Assembly: GCF_009730915.1 (NCBI RefSeq)
Contig: NC_052481.1
Span: 124,001-188,000 of the forward strand
DNA length: 64,000 nucleotides
DNA from: Dioscorea cayenensis subsp. rotundata
Taxonomy: Eukaryota > Streptophyta > Magnoliopsida > Dioscoreales > Dioscoreaceae
Direction: 5' to 3'
Below are positions 36,701-47,800 of this stretch, piece after piece. A program made the translations under genes and the position numbers. Within the stretch, counting starts at the first letter, position 1; every line of letters starts with the position of its first letter. The notes below the pieces were generated by a model. It saw nothing but the letters and a program-made list of their open reading frames with translations, ran no database searches and was not told the origin of the DNA.

Positions 36701-37740
36701 TCAGCCACTTGGCTTTCTTTTTCTATAAAACAGAAGAGTTATATAGCTTTGGTCTTTATGTAGTGGTGATTAAAGCAACATCTCGTTTTCTTGAGTTTCA
36801 CATCTATATTAATGATCAGGCAATTCGTTTCTCATTCAATCGAAGACATCTCAACTGCTCCAGAAGTGGTTGGTAGTCGAAGACTATTTTTTGTCTAGAC
36901 TAAAGGGTTGTTTATATTTGTTGATTAAGTAGCCGTACGATGACCTAATATTCTAGTTGATGTCTTGGTGTCTTAAACTTATTAAATCCTTTCAATTAAT
37001 TCAACGAAGTACAAAAATTGTAGTCTCTTATATTAGCCTTAGCTTGGAGATCAAGCGGAATGCTTCACCATGTTAGTCTTAGTTACCCTGCCAAGATTGT
37101 AGAATCTTAAATTCCAATTCTTTTGTCATGACAGGTCCCTCTGATCACATTTTATAATATTGTTTTTCAAGAGTAACTTATGTTTCAAACTGGAAAAAGT
37201 GGAAAAGGGCAGCCCAGAGGTAATATAATTTCAACTTTTGAATTTCTTCATGGTTATTTGGTTTAAATTAATGAAAGCAACCTTCTTTCTTTTTTAAATT
37301 TTTTTATCTTATCTCGAAACAATGTTTTTTTCTTTTTTAAAATTGGCTGCAAGATATTACTAGGATTTTGGGGAGCTCTTAGTCACAATTTTATTCTTCT
37401 AACATGACCTTTTAATATTGACACCCTATGTACAAACCCATAGTCATTTGCTTCTTAGACCAAATGCTATGCACAGTAACAGTTACCCTTCTTTAAGGGC
37501 ATAACACAACCAAAAACCTTGTACCACATCAACAAGGATGGAGATAGGAACCAACTTTGTGATCCACAATCTCATCTTTGAGCACTCTCACACACCTCCA
37601 CAGTCCCCCAAATTTATGCATCTTACCTAAATAAAACTCCAAAAACACCATTTTAACTTGTTCTTCTTAAATATTGATCTTCATACTGATACCTTATCAT
37701 TAATCAGCACCAGGATCGTTGATAAATAAGTATTAGTTTT
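33716..37740. other. Intergenic DNA between the LINE and the MYB gene
   Basis: No complete gene is visible. A weak candidate exon at 34600-34689 is listed separately. About 36045-36140 and 36495-36600 are diverged direct copies of one another (shared phrases TGTCTAATAA, TATCATCA, ATCAAGGACT, TTGCTTCTTA), so an old ~110-base duplication is present. The right end is the 3' flank of the MYB gene. Confidence 0.5.
34600..34689 (+). other. Orphan exon-like segment of 30 codons
   Basis: An acceptor (TTAGTGTGCAG) and a donor (CTATGCCAG|GTAAGC) enclose exactly 90 bases with one open frame, IASYEVGYVCSDLAETFDLM and ten further residues. The donor is close to ideal. It lies on the same strand as the photolyase-hydrolase gene, beyond its stop codon and the LINE. 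No partner exon was found on the right. I do not recognise the peptide. Confidence 0.25.
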
Positions 37741-37752
37741 TTTTGCCATCTG

Positions 37753-38562
37753 TTAAGAGCTGTTCAATCCGAAATCATCAGTTATACTGAAGTCTTGATA
37801 ATCCAAAAGCCACTCACAGTTCTCTTCCCAAGTGGGCAAGCCAATGACACTGTTGAAATCCTCTTGGTTGCTAGTAAAACTCCATGATTCATCAATAAGT
37901 GGTTTATCACCCTCTTCCCATATGTAGCTTGGTAGAGGTAGAGAGTCCTGATCATCACCATTGATGTTTGAGCTTGAATTATTCTCTGATGGACTTTGTA
38001 ACATATCTGGCCTTTCGTTTACTTGTATTAACTGCGACCTAGAATCATCTGTCTTAGTTTCAACTGGTGCACTAGGACTGGATGAGCAGCTTTTATTAAG
38101 AGGCTCATGAGTCACTGGATCAATCCCCATCTTCAGAAGCTTCTTTTTGATGTGAGTATTCCAGTGGTTCTTGATCTCATTGTCTGTTCTCCCTGGCAAC
38201 TTCGCCGCAATCTTAGACCATCTGCACCATCAAAACATATATCAAAGTATGTTCCTTAGAATAATGAGATACGTACGTAATAACAATAGAGATAGAGACC
38301 TGTTGCCTAAACGAGCATGGAGATCAATGACAAGTTGCTCCTCAGACTCAGTTAGTAGACCTCTTTTAAGGTCAGGCCGGAGATAGTTCGTCCACCGGAG
38401 CCTACAGCTCTTGCCGCACCGTGAAAGTCCGGCAAGCTTCGGCACGGCACGCCAGCAACACTGGCCATTGTTGAGTATAAAACTTATTAGCTTCTTATCC
38501 TCAGCTGCAGTCCATGGCCCTTTCTTCACACCAAGCTTATCACAACAAGGTTGCCTCCCCAT
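37753..38562 (-). CDS. R2R3-MYB transcription factor, MYB20/43/85-type
   Basis: Exons 38562-38300 and 38221-37753 are joined across a 77-base intron (GGCAACAG|GTCTCT, GGTGCAG|ATGG) and give 243 residues. The R2 repeat covers about residues 13-61 ([19 protein letters not shown]) and R3 about 66-112 ([40 protein letters not shown]). The start [18 protein letters not shown] and the segment [12 protein letters not shown] right after R3 place it with MYB20/MYB43/MYB42/MYB85. Members act in the nucleus on phenylpropanoid, lignin and secondary wall genes in Arabidopsis. The acidic C-terminus ([23 protein letters not shown]) is a likely activation region. Position of the intron inside R3 is the common one. 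The frame is intact. The exact member cannot be assigned from sequence alone. Confidence 0.92.
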
Positions 38563-38590
38563 TCCTCCTTAGAACTTCAGTGCCCATCCA

Positions 38591-38607
38591 ACCAACCTTA
38601 TATATTT
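38591..38607 (-). promoter_or_regulatory. TATA-like box with adjacent AC-type MYB site upstream of the MYB gene
   Basis: On the minus strand the promoter reads AAATATATAAGGTTGGT. TATATAAGG at about 38606-38598 is a good TATA box, and the abutting ACCAACC (top strand, 38591-38597) has the form of an AC element or secondary-wall MYB site. The box is only ~35 bases from the ATG, implying a very short leader, which is a reason for caution. If real, the site would allow regulation by related MYBs or by itself. Confidence 0.35.
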
Positions 38608-38619
38608 AAAAAACAACCT

Positions 38620-38790
38620 CTCTGCTTTAGCTTGCTTGCTCTACTTGTTTTTCTGATTGGTTCTCACGCTTCCACACGCTTGAAAGGTACTTCGGAACTG
38701 CTAGGCCGTGTAGTAGTGTTATTTTGTTCTCCAATTGATTGTGATGCTTTTAATGATATCTTAACACAAACAAGACTAGAGAATAGAAGC

Positions 38791-38831
<41 letters not shown>

Positions 38832-39790
38832 TTGCAAGGTCTTTTCTCTCTCTATGTACTTCCCTTCGTTGCACTCTTACTCAAGCATTCCATCATCCAT
38901 TTCGTCAGATCCACACTAAACTGGTGCTAATGCACATGACAATGAAACCACACCTGGTCTTGGGTTCTCTTTCACTCCTTTTGAGTATTATTGTGTTATT
39001 TATGAACACATGAAATTTATCAGGTATGAGAATAATAGGTTGTCTGAAACACTTGCAATTATGCATACCACCTTGAATTGTATTGTTCTGATTGCTTAGA
39101 TAGAAGGTTTTGTGGTAGTGTACTTTAATCTTGTTTGGTGGGCGCTCATGTTGGTAAGATTCAACAGTTTTTTAGTTGCTTTGCATGCATGTCAATCTTT
39201 CAATTGGTTTCACTTTTAAGTAGTTGCAACATTACTACCTGGAGATTTCTAGGGAAATAGATTTATTATGGTTGTTCACCGAAATTATAACCCCACCAAT
39301 TCATCTGTTAATGTATATATATTATCTTCCAATTAATGCATTAGAAATTTTATTTAGAATGTTAGAATTGCTTAGTAATGATGGAGAAAAATTACCAAAG
39401 CTAAATTGAAATATTCTTCAAAATTTTAAACTACTATAGAATTTAAAAACTTAAAAGAGTTTAATTCATGTAGACTGCGTACTTATTTACTCAACATGGT
39501 ATGTACCTCTTGGAAGTTGAAATCAAAGTTCCTTAGCTTAAGTTTAGGTTGAGGTCTTCTTTGCTTGATATGTATCTATGTATATATATATATATAAATC
39601 TTTTGTTTTTGGGTCAAAGTGTTCATATCCTAAAGACGTTGGTGTTACTGAACACTTAATGGATCTCCAATTGTGGGCGTGGCTTTGTAACTTTAATCAT
39701 GTGCCATTGGATGAGGACACACGTGCTAGATGATTAATTCTTGATCTGTGTGGACCCGCACTTGTTGCAAAAATAAAAAAAACTTTTATT
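38620..39790. other. Upstream region of the MYB gene, no other gene seen
   Basis: A TA microsatellite of ~30 bases is at 38796-38826. The rest is mixed AT-rich sequence. A plausible CACGTG-like core occurs near 39719 (GACACACGTGCTAG). No coding exon is supported. Confidence 0.5.
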
Positions 39791-39793
39791 TTT

Positions 39794-40530
39794 GATAAAT
39801 ATGAGAGGACCCTTAGTTTAAATAAATAAAAAAAACATTACGTGTCTTATTGAGAGTTGCGTAACATTGTGGAATATGTATGCCATTTAATTATTATTTT
39901 TGTACTTTTTTAATTTACTTGTGAAATTGTGAGTTATTTGGACCTTGAAAAGAAGGGGTCCGTGCTTATCTATATTATTTAAATGGTTAGGCGAAAGACA
40001 TAAAAATGTGATAAATGTGATGTTTTATCATATTTATTTTTAATAAATATGAGAGGACCTTTAGTTTAAATAAATAAAAAAAATATTACGTGTCTTATTG
40101 AGAGTTGCGCAACATTGTGGAATATGTATGCCATTTAATTATTATTTTGTACTTTTTTAATTTACTTATGAAATTGAGAGTTATTTGGACCTCGAAAAGA
40201 AAGGGTTCGTGCTTATCTATATTATATATTATTTAGATGATTAGGCGAAAGATAAAAATGTGATAAAATGTGATGTTTTATCATATTTATTTTTGATAAA
40301 TTTGAGAGGATCTTTTAGTTTAAATAAATAAAAAAACATTACACGTCTTATTGAGAGTTGTGTAATATTTTGGAATATATATGCCATTTAATTATTATTT
40401 TATACTTTTTTTAATTTACTTGTAAAATTGAGAGTTATTTGGACTTTGAAAAAGAAAGGGTTCATGCTTTATTTATATTATTTAGATGGTTAGGCGAAAG
40501 ATAAAAATGTGATAAATGTAATGTTTTGGC
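39794..40530. repeat. Three tandem copies of a ~250-bp repeat
   Basis: Units begin at about 39794, 40042 and 40295 with (G/A)ATAAATNTGAGAGGA. All contain ATTACGTGTCTTATTGAGAG or close variants, GGAATATGTATGCCATTTAA, TTATTTGGACC and TTAGGCGAAAGA in the same order. Copy-to-copy differences are scattered substitutions and 1-3 base indels, so the array is not brand new. There is no coding capacity. Each unit carries an ACGTG core in the first two copies. Confidence 0.92.
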
Positions 40531-41309
40531 TAAATATTTTTTTGTTTCTTTTTAAAATGCTGGGTCGGAGTCATTGGACAACTAACACTAATCAAAATTA
40601 TATATTTTAAAATTAATTTTTAAATTAATTAATTAATAATAAAATAAAATAAATATTTTAAAAATTAATTCACAGCAAAATTGGTTAAAATTAATTAATA
40701 ATTTAAAATATATAAAACTATATTAATTTTATAAAATTATTTTTATTTAAAAATCAATAAAAAAATATTATTTTTTTAATTATATATATATTTTTTGTTA
40801 AAATAGTGTTTTAATATGTAAAAATAAATTAAAAAAATTATTTAATATTTTCTAAATTTTTTAAACGAACAGATAGGAAAAAAAATAAACCTTCTAAAAC
40901 AAACATGCAAATAAGATCGGATGAGGAAGTAATTATTATGCATATATTTATTTAAATAATCAACTATTTAAAAACTGTCAGGTATGACCCCAGCTAAAGG
41001 CTTGATAAGTTAAACGCGATCATTATTCTTAAAAATATACACCCACTTCTTGCCCTGCTGCAAGAACATAAATGAAGAATAATGACAGGTAACATTGATG
41101 AGACTTCAGAAGCAACGGACAGCAGAAATTAAAGTGCCGCAAAATAAAATACCAAAGAAACTCTGATGCATTATATAAATCTGGGACAAAGGATAAGGTA
41201 CTACTGCTCATTTGTAAAAATGTCATTAAACATAGAACACAACCACACACTAAGAAGAAACAAGTACAGGACTAATACCCATTACTTGCCAACGGTTCAA
41301 CCGTCTCAA
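40531..41309. other. AT-rich intergenic DNA and 3' UTR of the lipid-transfer gene
   Basis: 40560-40980 is extremely AT-rich with no structure I can name. From about 41030 to 41309 the composition is transcript-like and probably is the 3' UTR of the minus-strand lipid-transfer gene. Confidence 0.45.
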
Positions 41310-43286
41310 CTATGCATTGAAGGATAACCAGAGCAAGAGTAAACTCATCACAGCTGTGAAACCTATTGAAGGCAACCCTTGCGAAGCCTTGTTGTCATTC
41401 TTTGTGTTCTTGTTTGCAGGAGGACCTGGAACAGCACTCATTAGTCATTAAATAGGTTTGATTATAAGTCAGCAGATGTCTAACAATAATACAACTTAAT
41501 TTATCATACATGATACTATGACTTGTTAATGCAGATGCAGTTCAGATTTATTGATTGATGTTATATGTATCTTGCACATGCACATGGAAAAAGAGTGATA
41601 AAGTATCATGGATTTTTGCTTCTACTTGTATCGACACTCATGGACTGTGTGAACTATACATTGCTAATGCATGACTAAACTGCCGGTCATGAAAACAAGA
41701 GACAGCAGAAATTAGCCTAAGCTTTTGAGGCCGATGGAATGCCAAAATTACATGTTAATCAAATATCGACAGATTTAAGTTAAAGATTATGCAACTAGAA
41801 TGGGTGGTGGAAGAGATATGACACTCTCCCTAGTGATTTGTTTTAGTTTAACTTACACATGGACCATAAACCCGGATTCTCAAATTGTATGGGCCTATGA
41901 AAAGATGAGAACCTGAGAATCGGTCAAATAGCACTAGTAGTAAGTAATATACAAAATGTTTCTAGGCATGATTCCCTTGTGTTGGAAGTCCTTATTATAT
42001 TCTATTTGAAGGAAGTTAAATGTATCAAAATCAGAGGTACCGGCCAGAATTGGTGCATCAGCAAAGTGAGAGGTTTGGTTAATTAATACCATTATACTTA
42101 TGTTAAGGGCCAATAGATATTTACAAGTACAATATAGCATGTAGATCCCATGTAATAATTTGTACAGAAGAGTCTCATGGGAGAGAAAAAAATTTACTTG
42201 AGAAGTCTAGTTGAAAAGTCTAAAAGAAGGAACATCCTTAAAAATAGGGTGACTGGTGATAAGTATAGACAGTAACCAAAGAAGTAACATAAAGAGCTAG
42301 GGCTGTGAATTTGTAATTTTTAAAGAAACCACCAAAATTGATACCATGATAAGAAAAGCACTAAACAAAAAAGGCCAAGGACTCTCTAATAAAGTAATAA
42401 AAGCACTAAAACCTTTTTCAGTTTATAAGATTACAAACATAATTAAATGCATTCTATATTTAAAGAAAATAATCATTAAATAGAGAGCAAACCATCCATA
42501 ATTTCACAACCATTTTCCAAACTTGGTTTTAGTGCCCATATAGAACCAAGCAATAGCTAAATCGCTACAAATTGTTATCTTTTAACTCTAAAACCAAGAA
42601 AAACTCAAAATTTATCATCAATGTATACCTAATTTTAGTTGTCATAATCCAAGGTCTTGTTTCACCCACTAGTTAACCTACTTTACAGCGCATAAAGGAT
42701 CATGTCTGCGCTAAACCCTAGTTGGTAAATGCCAACTAATTTCTCTTGAAAAAAAAAGCATCAAATTGAACCTAAAATTGCAAATCAATACTCAAATCAT
42801 GGAAAAAATTGCACACCTGAAGTAGCATTGGTAGAAGCAGGAGCAGCAGCTGAAAAAGAAAAGAGGAAAAAGAAACATACATAAGCCCTCAACATCGATC
42901 ATTCAAATCAAAGCAAAAACCGATCTAAAGATCTAAGCTGAAATGGCCTCACCCTTGCCAGGAGACGCGGAGGTCTTGCAGATGCTCTGATCCTGTGTGA
43001 TGTTGCAGTGCTTAGGGATCTGAAGGGCTTGATTGATGTCAATGTTGAAGCTCTTAAGGAGATCTTGGTTGGTGAAGAGGGAGCAAAGGCAAGGGAGTTC
43101 GTTCTTCACCGCTTCCTTTAGAGGTTCGCAGCACTTCGCCGGTGGTGTGGTGGTGCTGTTGAGGTATGGCGCGCAGGGAATGAGGTTGGATACGCATGAT
43201 GGGGTCTGGCTCTGCGCTGTCGTCGACGCCGGCAGCGCCGCCGCGAGGAGCGCGATCGCCACGAAGCTCGCCACCGACGAAGCCAT
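41310..43286 (-). CDS. GPI-anchored non-specific lipid-transfer protein, 3 exons
   Basis: Exons 43286-42953, 42849-42817 and 41425-41310 (all GT-AG, phases agree) give 160 residues. Residues 1-~25 are a secretion signal (ASFVAIALLAAALPASTTAQ). The mature part has the eight-cysteine motif in correct order: C..C..CC..CLC..C..C (CVSNLIPC, KCCEPL, LPCLCSLF, HCN, ICK). It is followed by a Ser/Pro/Ala-rich linker from the 33-base second exon and a hydrophobic C-terminal tail (FTAVMSLLLLWLSFNA) typical of GPI attachment. This is the LTPG/YLS3-like group. It would sit on the outer face of the plasma membrane or in the wall and carry lipids for cuticle or suberin. The first exon is GC-rich. Intron 2 is long (1391 bases). 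No breaks were seen. Confidence 0.92.
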
Positions 43287-43354
43287 GGGTGGTGGTTTCT
43301 CTCTCTCTCTTCTTGTTGTCTTCTTGAAGACGCTGAGTGACAGCTGTTAAGGGG

Positions 43355-43383
43355 TATATATAGGAAGAGTTGTGGGACACGTG
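43355..43383 (-). promoter_or_regulatory. TATA box and G-box/ABRE of the lipid-transfer gene
   Basis: The minus strand has CTATATATAC at 43363-43355, 69 bases before the ATG, a normal spacing for a leader of ~40 bases. Just upstream lies the palindrome CACGTG at 43378-43383 in the context ACACGTGGC, a full G-box and abscisic-acid response core. Cuticle lipid-transfer genes are often ABA- and drought-responsive, so the site is plausible. Confidence 0.6.
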
Positions 43384-44017
43384 GCATCATTTAAGGGGAG
43401 GTATATCAGTGCGCGAATCTTGATGCAATGTCGGGAGTTGGTCACGGGGTTTGGGCTGCGCATTATATATTTGTTTTTTTTTATTATTATTTTTTTATTT
43501 TTATATATAAAGTTTATTTAGATGAATCAATCAACCATTGATCATATTACGTTTTTGCCCTTGGTTTATTTATTTTATAAAAATTGAAAGTTTATTTGAA
43601 ATTAAATGAGGCGCCGGAGTTGTTGATACTTGATAGATGAAATTTAATAAAGATATTAAAAAAAGAATATATATATATATATACTAAATACCACATGCGA
43701 ATGTCCGCATAAGATAAAAAAAAACAAAGATGAAAAGATGAGATAAAGAAACACTATAAGAAAACTACTATTTAAAAATAATATTTTTCGTTTCTACTAT
43801 ATTGCTAAATTGAATTAGCAATGGATTAGAAATAGAATTTATCAGTTTTAAAGTCTTTTATTTTTAATTTAGTTAATTTAGAGACAGTTGGATGTTGATT
43901 TTATGATTCTTACGGATTTTCATAAAATTTTAAAAAAGGACTGTTGAATGTTGGTCCATAATTTTTGTAAATTTTTATAAATTTTTAATTTTATCAATGT
44001 TCATAAATTATACAAAC

Positions 44018-44055
<38 letters not shown>

Positions 44056-44134
44056 ACTGTTGAATGTTGATTTACGGCTCTTATATATTTTTATAGATTT
44101 CAAAATTTACCAATGTTCATGGATGATGCGTGCC

Positions 44135-44182
<48 letters not shown>

Positions 44183-44840
44183 AAATTTGATTGCTCTATT
44201 TTCAATAACACAAGGATTGATTATGTATTATAGACTAGAGTGGTCCAATGAGTAAGATTGGTGGATCAAGCAATATTCTATTTAAATTAGTTTTTTTTTT
44301 AAAACTATTTATTTAGTGTACTTGTTTGCTCTAATATATAATACCAAGAATATAGTTCGATAATATTTCATTAAACCTATTTAATTGGTGTCATTAGCTA
44401 TTTATATCACCCTTTCACTATTTATTTTTTTAATAAATATGAATAAATAATAATGAGAGAGGGTTTTCTAAATATACCACACGCTTTAACTCAATTTAGG
44501 AAAGTGCAACTCTAGTTTCTACCTCGTCCGCATTGGACCCTCATGCCAATAGTCAATAGACTTAGGTGCTGTTGCCCTCTCCCACTACTCAAAAATTTTT
44601 ATTTTTAACATTTTTTATTTCATATATTTAGATGTCATCAAACCAAATAAATAAAAGTATATATATATAACTTTATAAGCTTTCATTAGTCTAATTTAAT
44701 CAGTGCCTTCAACTCTAATCCATATATTTGATTTAAAAAAATTTTTAAAAATAAAACATGTTCTTCCATTGGATATAAACCAAACATAGCTAATATAAAT
44801 CTTTTTATTTAAAAATATTTCATAAGATTAAATTTTTGAT
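43384..44840. repeat. Intergenic DNA with diverged tandem repeats and TA microsatellites
   Basis: Three related units starting at about 43894, 43943 and 44058 share the phrase (A/T)CTGTTGAATGTTGATTTA or variants. The second and third add ATTTTTATAGATTT-like and CCAATGTTCAT segments and end in TA runs (44023-44050, 44138-44180). No gene is supported. The right end is the 3' flank of the terpene synthase gene. Confidence 0.6.
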
Positions 44841-47800
44841 TTACAAAGGGTGATGCAATAAAGAAAATATATAATCATCAAGCATTGGGAGGTGATGGTT
44901 ATCATCATTATAAGAGTACATAACTCTAACCATCCTTGCAAGATTGAGGGTTGCATTAATTAAGGGTTGAGGAAATGAGCTTTGAGTGAAGCTTTCTTTG
45001 TTAAGCGCATCCCATGTTCCGGAGATCATCAACATCACATGTTCCTGAGCTTCTTTTGCAGTGCATTCTTGATTTTCTTTCATGTATAACTCCATGTATG
45101 ATCCATCAAACCCTTTTTGATTTTCATCCTGCCATCCATAAATAAACCAATTCAATTTTTTTCAATTTTTTTTTTACTAACAAGTGACAAATATCCCCTA
45201 TTTAAGAGATTATCAAAAGAATAAACAGATACAGAGATGCACTAGTTACGGTGGGTGAAACTACGGTTTCCGCTACATGATATTCACACTCAGACTTATG
45301 AACAGTATTGGACCCAAATGTACAGTGCATGAACATTAAAAAAACAGTTCTGCCGGGTGAAAGATTCGACCCTTTTGCCCTCCTCTTTGTATTCTTTATA
45401 TCATATCATTAGGCTATCTAATGATGGACACTTTTTCAAAAAATTTCGCTTCAATGCTTGACACTCAATGAATAATATATTTTTATTTCAAATAAGTCAA
45501 ATATCGGTAAATGAATGTACATAGAAAATAGAAATTTTGAGTAAAAATTTGGAATGAAATATTTGATTAATATATTTATGTGTTGTTTTTGTTAAAAGCA
45601 AATCAATCATATTATTTAGATCCGTTTTAACCTAAAGCTTAAGTTAATAAAATTAGAAACCAAATTTTATATAATCAAATACATATTTTCTAAATTAACC
45701 ATTGTGAAATTTTTTTAGTTACTCGACTAAATTTTTATGAAGTAAGAAATAAAAAATGGTGAATAAAATGAGGTACAACCGTACAAATTAATTAAAATAC
45801 CTCCGTGCATGTATATTGAAATAAATGGAAAAAAAAACAAAAGTTGAATAAAATGAAAATTGTGAAGAGAAAAAGGTATAATTAATAAATTAAATAATAA
45901 TACCTTGGCACTTCCTAAATCATCCCAAAGGCGCAGAATAGTCCCTGATTTAGAAACAAAGCTTGGATCATTCTCTATATGTTGTATGTTCTCAAATGTT
46001 AAGCCTTGCCCCATTAGAAAAAATAAGTGCACTATTACTATGAAAACTCCTGAACTAGTCACTGCATTTCTCAAGTATTCATCCTTGTTTGGTATTTGTT
46101 TTGATGCAAACCACTTTGCTTCTTGAAGGAAAGCATTGCACAATTTTCCCCACTAAAAGCAAAAAGAAAAGAAAAAAAAAACATATCATTGACAAATTAA
46201 GCTCGGTTGATCAGTTTTGAATAAAATATTAAATAAAATATAAATAAAAATAATTGATATGCATACCGATTTGCTTAATGTGTTAATAGGATTCCATCCA
46301 TATTCTTTGAGAGTTATTTCAGCGATCTCATTAGTAACATTGTATAATGCATTAAAACAAACCTTCATGTAATTTGGAAGGTTATTGATAGCTGAAATAT
46401 CCCACCTACAAGTAAATAAATAAATATATATATCAACTCATGTAATTTGGAAGGTTATCGATAGCTGAAATATCCCACCTACAAGTAAATATATATATAT
46501 CAACTATTAAAAAATATTTTTAATTGAAAAAAAATATTTAGAATTTTTCTATATATATATATTATTGTTTCTATATAATAATAATTTTTTTTGACTAATA
46601 AAGCAACAAACTCTCTCAATTAAGAGATTGTCAAAAGAGACAAATAGATATAGAAATGTATCAATTACGGTGGCACAATATACTTATTTAACATCATTTA
46701 AACATGAATGAGAAATAAGTATATGTAAATTTTAAATATCTAACAAGTCATATATAACTATAATGAAAGCAAAAAGTCTATAATCCTATTCATCGGTGAG
46801 TGTGTGTGTATATATATATACATATGCTTACTTGTTGATGGCTTGAGTGAAAAGAGAGAGTTCATCTAGGGTTCCATAGACATCAAAAATATCATCTATT
46901 ATGTAGATGAAGGCAATTGCTTTTGTGAGCTCAATTCTACACTTTGAATGATGTGGCTGTGGAACCATTGTCAAAGGCCACATGTACCACTTCAATGGTT
47001 GGTCCCTCACAAAGCTCAGCTCTTGTGCCAACCCTGCCTTCTTCCACCAACTACAACAGAAAATAAAAAGATTAAAAAAAAATCAAGATAAAATTATTTA
47101 GTTTCTATCTAACATTATGTTTAACAATATTCATTGCTTTTTATTATTATTGTTAGTGCAACCGCACTATAATTGGTATGATTTGACACCAAAGACAAAA
47201 TGGCAAGGAATCTTATCTTGAAGGCATATATTTTGACGATCTTGGTGAAGCTATTTTTGATAATGTGTTACAATTTGAAGACAAGATCATATCAAGACCA
47301 TATTTAGTGATATTTGATTGGAGACTAAATATGGGTGAAAGCTTAATTGAGGAAATACCTATCAATGGTATTATTGAAGACTATTGAAAGTATGATTTGA
47401 AGAAGTCTTAATAGATTGATGGAAGACTATTAAGGGCAAGATTTGAAGACATGTCTATTGTTGGCATGATTGGGTTGATTGATTAAAGATCTTTCTTAGG
47501 AAAATTTGAAGAGCAAACTTGGGTGAATTGAAGATCAAGTTTGGTAAGTTTCGTGAAGATGCACAAGGATGTGCGCCCCCTGCGAGGAGACTTATTTCGT
47601 GGCGAGAAACTGAGGAGGTAGCTAGTTGCCGGTAGTTGGAATTTGGAGATCGGGCTGCACCGACTCAGACTAAGCATGACTGGGAGGTTGATGGGTCTTG
47701 AGATCGTTTGCAACGTAAACCGTAACTCACCAACTCAGCAGATGCAGCTATATTACAATTTATGTTACATACAGAGTCGAACAACTAATTTTGGAAAGTT

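Noticed and set aside
43033-43390. Arg/Ser-rich frames overlapping the lipid-transfer first exon
   Set aside because: Alternative-frame and antisense readings of a GC-rich exon that has a clear family assignment.
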